DNA from: Sphingomonadaceae bacterium
GTDB taxonomy: Bacteria > Pseudomonadota > Alphaproteobacteria > Sphingomonadales > Sphingomonadaceae
Direction of reading: 5' to 3'
NCBI GenBank assembly: GCA_947446935.1
Contig: CANFIV010000151.1
Span: 1 to 5,070, forward strand
Length of the DNA: 5,070 nucleotides
The notes below the pieces were generated by a model that did not search any database, was not told the DNA's origin, and was given only the letters and a program-made list of their open reading frames with translations. The translations under genes were made by a program, and so were the position numbers. This document shows, piece by piece, positions 1-5,070 of this stretch (positions are counted from its first letter, which is position 1; each line of letters opens with the position of its first letter).

Positions 1-1428
<1,428 letters not shown>

Positions 1429-1434
1429 GATGCG

Positions 1435-1440
1435 TCCTCT
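1435..1440 (-). promoter_or_regulatory. Ribosome binding site of the aldehyde dehydrogenase
   Basis: AGAGGA on the minus strand lies six bases before the ATG at 1428. It fixes that start. Confidence 0.75.
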
Positions 1441-1523
1441 CGGTTTTTCCGCGCAGGGTCTTTCGCCCCGGCGTGATAGTTGATCCAGCCGACGGCATTC
1501 ATGCGCAGGCCTCTCCACAGCGA

Positions 1524-1551
1524 AGTCTATCGCTGGCGTGGCCGGAAACAA
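1524..1551 (-). promoter_or_regulatory. Possible sigma-70-type promoter for the aldehyde dehydrogenase
   Basis: On the minus strand TTGTTT (1546-1551) is separated by 16 bases from TAGACT (1524-1529). The -10 box matches the consensus at four of six positions and the -35 box at three. Transcription would start near 1517, giving a leader of about 90 bases. This is the best match found by eye in the 210-base gap between the tRNA and the dehydrogenase. No clear sigma-54 site was seen there. Confidence 0.25.
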
Positions 1552-1577
1552 GAGCTTGCGTGCGGCAGACGAAGTTA

Positions 1578-1627
1578 GGCACGGGCTTTTCGCGCCATGC
1601 CTGTCCCTACGATGCGGTGAAATCACC
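1578..1627 (-). terminator. Two short inverted repeats after tRNA-Gly, possible transcript end
   Basis: Downstream of the tRNA on its own strand there are two small dyads. The first is GGTGA-AA-TCACC at 1616-1627. The second is an imperfect hairpin at 1578-1601, with outer GGCA/TGCC and inner GGC/GCC. Neither is followed by a T-run on the minus strand, so a classical intrinsic terminator is not shown. They may simply protect or trim the 3' end of the tRNA precursor. Confidence 0.25.
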
Positions 1628-1638
1628 TGCTGGAAAAC

Positions 1639-1713
1639 TGGAGCGGGCGAAGGGATTCGAACCCTCGACCCCAACCTTGGCAAGGTTGTGCTCTACCCCT
1701 GAGCTACGCCCGC
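1639..1713 (-). tRNA. tRNA-Gly (anticodon GCC)
   Basis: A complete 75-base cloverleaf can be folded by hand. The acceptor stem pairs GCGGGCG (1713-1707) with CGCCCGC (1649-1643). The D arm is GCTC/GAGC. The anticodon stem CAACC/GGTTG carries loop TTGCCAA with anticodon GCC at 1681-1679. The T arm GAGGG/CCCTT holds loop TTCGAAT. The discriminator is U, and CCA is encoded at 1641-1639. GCC reads the glycine codons GGC and GGU, and GGC is abundant in this GC-rich genome. The gene stands alone, with no second tRNA in the window. Confidence 0.97.
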
Positions 1714-1763
1714 TCGTGCGTTTCGGGCCGGGGTAACGAGCACCTCGGCCGGGGTGAAGCGCG

Positions 1764-1792
1764 CCCTTAGCGGGCCTGCCAAACCTGCGCAA
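1764..1792 (-). promoter_or_regulatory. Probable promoter of tRNA-Gly
   Basis: On the minus strand TTGCGC (1787-1792) is followed after 17 bases by TAAGGG (1764-1769). Transcription would begin near 1757 and give a 5' leader of roughly 40 bases for RNase P to remove. The spacing is ideal and the position suits a stable-RNA gene. The -10 box is not close to TATAAT, so this remains a prediction. Confidence 0.35.
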
Positions 1793-1796
1793 CAGC

Positions 1797-1820
1797 AAAA
1801 ATGCCGGGGCGGGTCCCCGG
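1797..1820 (-). terminator. Terminator-like hairpin with T-run upstream of the tRNA promoter
   Basis: Read on the minus strand, CCGGGG (1820-1815) and CCCCGG (1809-1804) form a six-pair all-G/C stem with a five-base loop. A CA dinucleotide and then TTTTT (1801-1797) follow. This is the only hairpin in the window followed closely by a T-run. It ends just before the -35 box of the proposed tRNA promoter. It could stop antisense transcription from the thioredoxin side, or end a short RNA made in the 1804-1943 gap. No minus-strand gene precedes it. Confidence 0.35.
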
Positions 1821-1865
1821 GTCGGCCCTGCGCGCAATTCGGATGCCCTGGACAGGCTCCTGCCC

Positions 1866-1895
1866 TTGAATGCCCTTGCCGAACGCGCCTGCAAT
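1866..1895 (+). promoter_or_regulatory. Possible promoter of the thioredoxin/LON unit
   Basis: TTGAAT (1866-1871) and TGCAAT (1890-1895) are separated by 18 bases. Each box matches the sigma-70 consensus at four of six positions. Transcription would begin near 1902, about 40 bases before the TTG start codon at 1944. The match is modest and was found by eye. Confidence 0.25.
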
Positions 1896-1932
1896 CCCAC
1901 ATGGTGCAAATCGACTTGGAATGCAGCAGACC

Positions 1933-1936
1933 GGAG
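1933..1936 (+). promoter_or_regulatory. Shine-Dalgarno GGAG that selects the TTG start of the thioredoxin gene
   Basis: GGAG lies seven bases before TTG at 1944. No in-frame ATG or GTG exists between here and the thioredoxin fold. The site therefore decides the start in favour of TTG 1944 over a TTG 26 codons upstream. Confidence 0.6.
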
Positions 1937-1943
1937 ACCCACA

Positions 1944-2855
1944 TTGGCAAGCCTAGGCCTCAATCTCGACGAACAGAAAGCGGTGGATCGCTTTCGCAAG
2001 GCCGTGGTCGAGCCTTCGATGACCAAGCTGGTCGTGCTCGATTTCTGGGCAGAATGGTGCGGGCCCTGCAAGGCGCTGACCCCGCTGCTGGAAAAGGTCG
2101 CGGCCGACTATGCCGACAAGGGCGTGGTGCTCGCCAAGATCAACGTCGATGAAGAGCAGTTCATCGCCGCGCAGTTTCAGGTGCGCTCGATCCCCACGGT
2201 CTATGCGATGTTCCAGGGCCAGCCGGTGGCGGACCTGACGCCCGCACGCAGCGAATCGCAACTGCGCCAGGCGCTCGACAAGCTGCTCGCGCAATTGCCG
2301 GTGCAGGTGGGCGATGAGGCTCCCGCGCAGGATATCGCGCCCTTGCTCGCGATGGGCGAGGAAGTCCTTGCCGGCGGCGAAGGTGAGCGCGCGGTGGGCA
2401 TTTTCGCGCAGATCGCCGAGATCGCGCCGGATAGCGCTGCGGCGCAGTCTGGCTTGATTCGCGCGCTGATCGCGGCGGGGCATAAGGACGAGGCGGCCGA
2501 AGTGCTCGCCGCGCTCGATCCCAAGCTGGCCGAGGACCCGGCACTGGCGCAGGCGCGCTCGGCGCTCGCGCTCGCGCTCGATGCGCCCGAACCGAGCGAG
2601 CTGGATGGCCTGCGGGCCGCTGTTGCCGCCAATCCCGGTGATATGGACGCCGAACTGGCGCTGGCCAACGGGCTCTTCGCCAGCGGCGACCGCGATGGCG
2701 CGGCCGGTCTGCTGCTCGATCTGGTGGCGCGCGACCGCACGTGGAACGAAGGCGCGGCACGCACGCGGCTGCTCCAGATCTTCGAAGCGATCGGGCTCGA
2801 GGACCCCTGGGTTGCAGCCACGCGCCGCAAGCTCTCCACCGTGCTGTTCGGCTAG
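1944..2855 (+). CDS. cnoX: CnoX/YbbN-type thioredoxin with C-terminal TPR-like region (TTG start)
   Basis: Cytoplasmic thioredoxin-fold protein of 303 residues, counting from the TTG at 1944. Residues 10-118 form the thioredoxin domain, with the redox pair WCGPC at 38-42 (Cys39, Cys42) and the cis-proline in SIPT at Pro84. No other cysteine occurs in the protein. Residues about 130-300 are alanine-rich helices laid out as degenerate tetratricopeptide units, near 131-162 and 163-197. This matches the CnoX (YbbN) chaperedoxin architecture. In that family E. coli CnoX has lost its first active-site cysteine, while the Caulobacter protein keeps CxxC and works as both holdase and thioredoxin. An intact CxxC here suggests the Caulobacter-like mode (inference). 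GGAG seven bases before TTG supports the start. The next gene begins four bases after the stop, so the two are probably co-transcribed. Confidence 0.92.
   Translation: MASLGLNLDEQKAVDRFRKAVVEPSMTKLVVLDFWAEWCGPCKALTPLLEKVAADYADKGVVLAKINVDEEQFIAAQFQVRSIPTVYAMFQGQPVADLTPARSESQLRQALDKLLAQLPVQVGDEAPAQDIAPLLAMGEEVLAGGEGERAVGIFAQIAEIAPDSAAAQSGLIRALIAAGHKDEAAEVLAALDPKLAEDPALAQARSALALALDAPEPSELDGLRAAVAANPGDMDAELALANGLFASGDRDGAAGLLLDLVARDRTWNEGAARTRLLQIFEAIGLEDPWVAATRRKLSTVLFG
2562..2579 (+). repeat. Three tandem GCGCTC hexamers inside the thioredoxin gene
   Basis: GCGCTC occurs three times without a break, and a fourth copy lies one base upstream at 2555-2560. The units are in frame and encode Ala-Leu three times at residues 207-212, in a helical stretch. 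Slippage would add or remove two residues without shifting the frame. Confidence 0.6.
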
Positions 2856-2859
2856 GGCC

Positions 2860-3486
2860 ATGGGGCAGGACAGCCGCGCCGTGCGCTTATCTATTTTTCC
2901 GCTGACCGGGGTGCTGCTCTTCCCCGGGCTCCAGCTGCCGTTGCACATCTTCGAGCCGCGCTACCGCTCGATGATCTCGGATTCGCTCGTGCGCGACCGG
3001 CGCATTGCGATGATCCAGCCGCAAGCCCCGGGTGATGGTGCGCCGCTGTTCAGCGTGGGCTGCGTGGGCAAGATCGGCGAAGTCGAGGCGATGGAGGATG
3101 GCCGCTACAATGTGGTTCTCGAGGGCATCTCGCGCTTTCGCCTGCTACGCGAGCTCGATGTAACCACGCCGTTCCGGCAGATCGAGGGGCAACTGATCGA
3201 GGATGACGCGGGTGCCAGCCTCAGCGCGGTCGAGCGCGCATCATTCGAACGCGAGGCGCGCAACTTCGCAGAGGCACAGGGCTACACGGTCGACTGGGAT
3301 TCGGTCGCGCGGCTCGATGATGTCTCGCTCATCAACGGCGTCTCGCAGATCGCACCGTTCGATGCGGCGGCGAAGCAGGCGCTGCTCGAGGCTGATGATC
3401 TGGCCTCGCGCTGCGAGTTGCTGGTGCAGCTGATGGCGTTCTTCGGGCGGCGCGATTCGGATGATGGGCGGGTGACGCTGCAGTAG
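2860..3486 (+). CDS. Stand-alone LON N-terminal (substrate-binding) domain protein
   Basis: A 208-residue cytoplasmic protein made almost wholly of the domain that binds substrates at the N-terminus of Lon protease. Conserved parts seen are FPL at 13-15, the LFPGLQLPLHIFEPRYR stretch at 20-36, and the core of the beta barrel near GRYNVVLEGISRFRL. The rest, from about 130 on, is mainly helical, as in the family. There is no AAA+ ATPase and no Ser-Lys protease domain, and the length is normal for stand-alone LON proteins, so this is not a broken lon. ATG 2860 was chosen because it sits four bases after the thioredoxin stop. Its own ribosome site is weak (only AGGG very close by), so translational coupling is likely. 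GTG 2881 is a less likely alternative. Its biochemical role is unknown; substrate recruitment or an adaptor role is inference. Confidence 0.9.
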   Translation: MGQDSRAVRLSIFPLTGVLLFPGLQLPLHIFEPRYRSMISDSLVRDRRIAMIQPQAPGDGAPLFSVGCVGKIGEVEAMEDGRYNVVLEGISRFRLLRELDVTTPFRQIEGQLIEDDAGASLSAVERASFEREARNFAEAQGYTVDWDSVARLDDVSLINGVSQIAPFDAAAKQALLEADDLASRCELLVQLMAFFGRRDSDDGRVTLQ

Positions 3487-3495
3487 GACAGCCTC

Positions 3496-3526
3496 GCCCA
3501 CCCCCGCCCCGCAGGCGGGGGTGGGC
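3496..3526. terminator. 13-bp perfect hairpin between convergent LON and MarC genes
   Basis: The arms 3496-3508 (GCCCACCCCCGCC) and 3514-3526 (GGCGGGGGTGGGC) are perfect reverse complements around a five-base loop. The hairpin fills most of the 47-base gap between the two converging stop codons. It could therefore end transcripts arriving from both sides. Neither strand has a T-run after it, so it is either a Rho-assisted or stabilising structure or a palindromic repeat unit. It shares GCCCACCCCC with the element at 4949-5039. Confidence 0.65.
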
Positions 3527-3533
3527 CAAGGCA

Positions 3534-4154
3534 TCAGAACTGCGCGCGGATCCCGTCGATCACAAACTGCGCGGCAAGTGCCGCCAGCAGCACACCCAGC
3601 AGCCGCGTGATAACCGCTTCCACTTGCGCACCGAGCAGGCGAATCAGCGGCCGCGCGGCAATCAGCGCGACAAAGCTCAGCACCATGACCACGCCGAGCG
3701 CGGCGAGGATCACCAGCGTCTCGGGCGTGCCATGCGCCCGCGCGGTCAGCAGCATGACAGAGGCGATCGAGCCCGGCCCCGCCAGCATCGGCATGGCCAT
3801 CGGGAACACCGAGACGTCCTCGACCTGTGGCTGCGCGGTGCGCACCTTTTCCGCGCGCTCCTCGCGCCGCTCGGTGCGCTTTTCGAACACCATGTCGAGC
3901 GCGATCATGAACAGCATGATGCCGCCCGCGATGCGGAAGCTGTCGAGCTCGATGTGCAGTGCGCCGAGCAGATCCTCGCCAAACAGCGCGAAGACCACGA
4001 GAATGCCGGTGGCGATCAGGCACGCACGCGCGGCCATGATGAAGGCTTGCCGCTGCGTCGCAGAAGCCGTCAGTCCGGCATAAATCGGGGCGCAGCCGGG
4101 CGGATCGATCACCACAAACAGCGTCGCGAAGGCCGATATGAACAGGGTCAGCAT
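3534..4154 (-). CDS. MarC family integral membrane protein
   Basis: A 206-residue inner-membrane protein of the MarC/SnatA family (E. coli YchE, YhgN and MarC). About six hydrophobic helices can be seen, near residues 2-24, 38-59, 73-90, 115-137, 145-166 and 182-202. The charged, mostly basic loop at 91-106 separates the two halves. Family motifs are DPPGCAP at 17-23, the RIAGGIMLF segment at 74-82, PMLAGPGSI at 122-130 in the second half, and RLLGVLLAALAAQF at 184-197. The two halves look like an inverted repeat, as is usual for the family. The archaeal member SnatA carries small neutral amino acids; the link of MarC to antibiotic resistance was not upheld, so export of amino acids or another small solute is inference. 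GAAGG eight bases upstream supports ATG 4154. It starts four bases after the NTF2-like gene and is probably co-transcribed with it. Confidence 0.93.
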   Translation of the reverse strand: MLTLFISAFATLFVVIDPPGCAPIYAGLTASATQRQAFIMAARACLIATGILVVFALFGEDLLGALHIELDSFRIAGGIMLFMIALDMVFEKRTERREERAEKVRTAQPQVEDVSVFPMAMPMLAGPGSIASVMLLTARAHGTPETLVILAALGVVMVLSFVALIAARPLIRLLGAQVEAVITRLLGVLLAALAAQFVIDGIRAQF

Positions 4155-4158
4155 CCGG

Positions 4159-4905
4159 TCAGCCTTCGTTCTTTGCCACTTCGGTGCGGTTCAGCACCTC
4201 GGCCATCTTGCCATCCTGCCACATCCACACGGTCCACTCACGCGTTCCGCCCGGCAAAACGGTGGAGCGCCAGACGAGCGAGCCGTCGTCCGAACGGCCA
4301 TCCTTGCTATCAGACCCTGCCGGCGCTTGCAGCGGCGGAATGGGCCCGGCCAACGGGCGCATGCCCATCGGCGCATCGCGGGCCGGAGGCGGAGCCTCCG
4401 CCAGCGGATCGCGGTGCAGGCGCGCGGGGCACTCGGCCACTTTGCCGGTGATGAAATCGGAATCCTTGAGCGGCGCGGTCAAGTCGCCGCCCTGATCGAG
4501 CACCCACTTGTAGTCGCCCTTCTTCTGGCGCTGCCACACGGTGGAAAACCAGCCCTCACCATTGCCGTGGAAGCCGCCGAAGGTAACGCCCGCACTGCCG
4601 TCGCAGCTGATCCACACCGCACTCGGTTGCCACTGCACCGCGCTCGGAGGATTGGCCCGGCCCTTGAGCCACGCCTTGGCCGCTGTGCGCTGCGGCACGA
4701 ACATTTCTGCGGTTTCAGCGGCGGTCGCGGCAAAGGCGGTCCACTGCCCTTTCTCGCGCGCCAGCCGCGCAAAGGCGACTTCGGCGGCGATGAGCGCGCT
4801 GGGATTGCCTGCCGGGGTAATCCCCATCGGCCCGCCACCGCGATGATCGCGGGCAATGGCAGGGGTGGAAAGGGCGAGCAGGGCGAGCGGGAGAAGGCGC
4901 TTCAT
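4159..4905 (-). CDS. Secreted NTF2/SnoaL-like protein of unknown function
   Basis: A 248-residue protein that I do not recognise by name. Residues 1-18 form a signal peptide: Lys-Arg, then a leucine/alanine core, then TPAIA before the expected cut after Ala18. The mature protein is thus probably periplasmic. Residues about 36-140 resemble an NTF2-like (SnoaL/DUF4440-type) alpha-beta cone. They show a leading helix AAEVAFARLAREKG, then FVPQ, then three strands ending in STVWQRQ and YKWVLDQGG. Cys101 and Cys159 are the only cysteines and could form a disulfide outside the cytoplasm. A proline-rich linker (about 165-200) joins a small C-terminal strand-rich part with WTVWMWQDG. Such folds bind small hydrophobic ligands or act as enzymes, but no catalytic residues can be named. 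The ribosome site before ATG 4905 is weak. The fold call is by pattern only. Confidence 0.85.
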   Translation of the reverse strand: MKRLLPLALLALSTPAIARDHRGGGPMGITPAGNPSALIAAEVAFARLAREKGQWTAFAATAAETAEMFVPQRTAAKAWLKGRANPPSAVQWQPSAVWISCDGSAGVTFGGFHGNGEGWFSTVWQRQKKGDYKWVLDQGGDLTAPLKDSDFITGKVAECPARLHRDPLAEAPPPARDAPMGMRPLAGPIPPLQAPAGSDSKDGRSDDGSLVWRSTVLPGGTREWTVWMWQDGKMAEVLNRTEVAKNEG

Positions 4906-4948
4906 GCGTCCAGCCTAGAGCAGGCGGCCGGCAATAGAAAGGCGGAGT

Positions 4949-5039
4949 GGCCCACCCCCGACCCCTCCCGCATGCGGGAGGGGGGAAGAAACGGCCAGCG
5001 CGCTCCCCTCCCGCTCGCGAGAGGGGCTGGGGGTGGGCC
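4949..5039. repeat. Compound palindromic intergenic element (two hairpins inside an outer inverted repeat)
   Basis: The outer arms are GGCCCACCCCC (4949-4959) and GGGGGTGGGCC (5029-5039), perfect reverse complements. Inside are a perfect 22-base palindrome at 4962-4983 (CCCCTCCCGC / GCGGGAGGGG) and a near-palindrome at 5005-5026 with a single C-A mismatch. The two inner units share the CCCCTCCCGC arm. The layout recalls paired palindromic units of the REP/BIME kind. It lies in the 139-base gap before the NTF2-like gene and may end or stabilise the transcript of the gene to the right. There is no T-run. It shares GCCCACCCCC with 3496-3526. Confidence 0.75.
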
Positions 5040-5044
5040 GGCCC

Positions 5045-5070
5045 TCAGATCGTCCCGTCAGCCAGCGCCA
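5045..5070 (-). CDS. Possible 3' end of a further minus-strand gene
   Basis: On the minus strand the last bases can be read as codons for ALADGTI followed by TGA at 5047-5045. The stop sits right next to a palindromic element, as expected for a gene end, and codon third positions are mostly G or C. Seven codons are too few to identify a product or to prove coding. Confidence 0.3.

Noticed and set aside
1429..1638. Sigma-54 promoter for the aldehyde dehydrogenase
   Set aside because: Some AldB/ExaC relatives are under special control, so GG-N10-GC pairs were sought. None with a good TGGCAC-N5-TTGCA form was found.
1639..1713. tRNA-Gly as an integration site for a genomic island
   Set aside because: No second copy of the tRNA 3' end, no integrase and no change in composition were seen on either side.
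1473..1736. Small plus-strand open frame of 87 codons covering the tRNA
   Set aside because: It runs through the complement of a complete tRNA gene and has no supporting ribosome site.
2581..2859. Upstream extension of the LON gene to an in-frame ATG at 2581
   Set aside because: This part overlaps the end of the thioredoxin gene in another frame and carries no LON sequence. ATG 2860 gives the normal family N-terminus.
1953..2948. Minus-strand open frame of 331 codons opposite the thioredoxin gene
   Set aside because: Its translation is Arg-rich with no recognisable domain. It runs opposite a clear thioredoxin gene in GC-rich DNA, where such shadows are expected.
3624..4451. Plus-strand open frame of 275 codons across marC and the NTF2-like gene
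   Set aside because: It lies opposite two well-supported genes and crosses their junction. The product is rich in Arg, His and Gln with no domain.

Overview
This 5,070-base window is GC-rich, densely coding chromosomal DNA. It most likely comes from an alphaproteobacterium of the order Sphingomonadales (Novosphingobium, Sphingomonas or Erythrobacter-like). The basis is strong G/C use at third codon positions, a thioredoxin-TPR gene followed directly by a LON-domain gene, and short GC-rich palindromes between genes. The taxonomic call rests on the look of the proteins and was not checked by a search.

Layout. (1) Bases 1-1428, minus strand: an NAD-type aldehyde dehydrogenase of the ExaC/AcoD/AldB group, cut by the left window edge so that only its C-terminal tail is missing. 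(2) Bases 1639-1713, minus strand: tRNA-Gly(GCC) with an encoded CCA end, preceded by a plausible sigma-70-type promoter. (3) Bases 1944-3486, plus strand: a two-gene unit. The first gene encodes a CnoX/YbbN-type thioredoxin with a C-terminal helical TPR-like region and appears to start at a TTG codon. Four bases after it begins a stand-alone LON N-terminal (substrate-binding) domain protein. (4) Bases 3496-3526: a 13-bp perfect hairpin between convergent genes. (5) Bases 3534-4905, minus strand: a second two-gene unit. A secreted NTF2-like protein of unknown function is followed after 4 bases by a MarC-family membrane protein. (6) Bases 4949-5039: a compound palindromic element, followed by what may be the last codons of another minus-strand gene.

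How the genes relate. The thioredoxin/LON pair looks like a proteostasis module: a redox-active holdase candidate translated next to a protein carrying only the substrate-recognition domain of Lon. The NTF2-like/MarC pair joins a periplasmic protein to an inner-membrane protein, both poorly understood. The aldehyde dehydrogenase is a metabolic or detoxification enzyme that appears to be transcribed alone.

There is no sign of a mobile element, CRISPR array, phage genes or foreign composition. The window is mostly ordinary core genome. The points most worth following are the thioredoxin/LON pairing, the intergenic palindrome family, and a terminator-like hairpin that lies on the minus strand with no gene in front of it.
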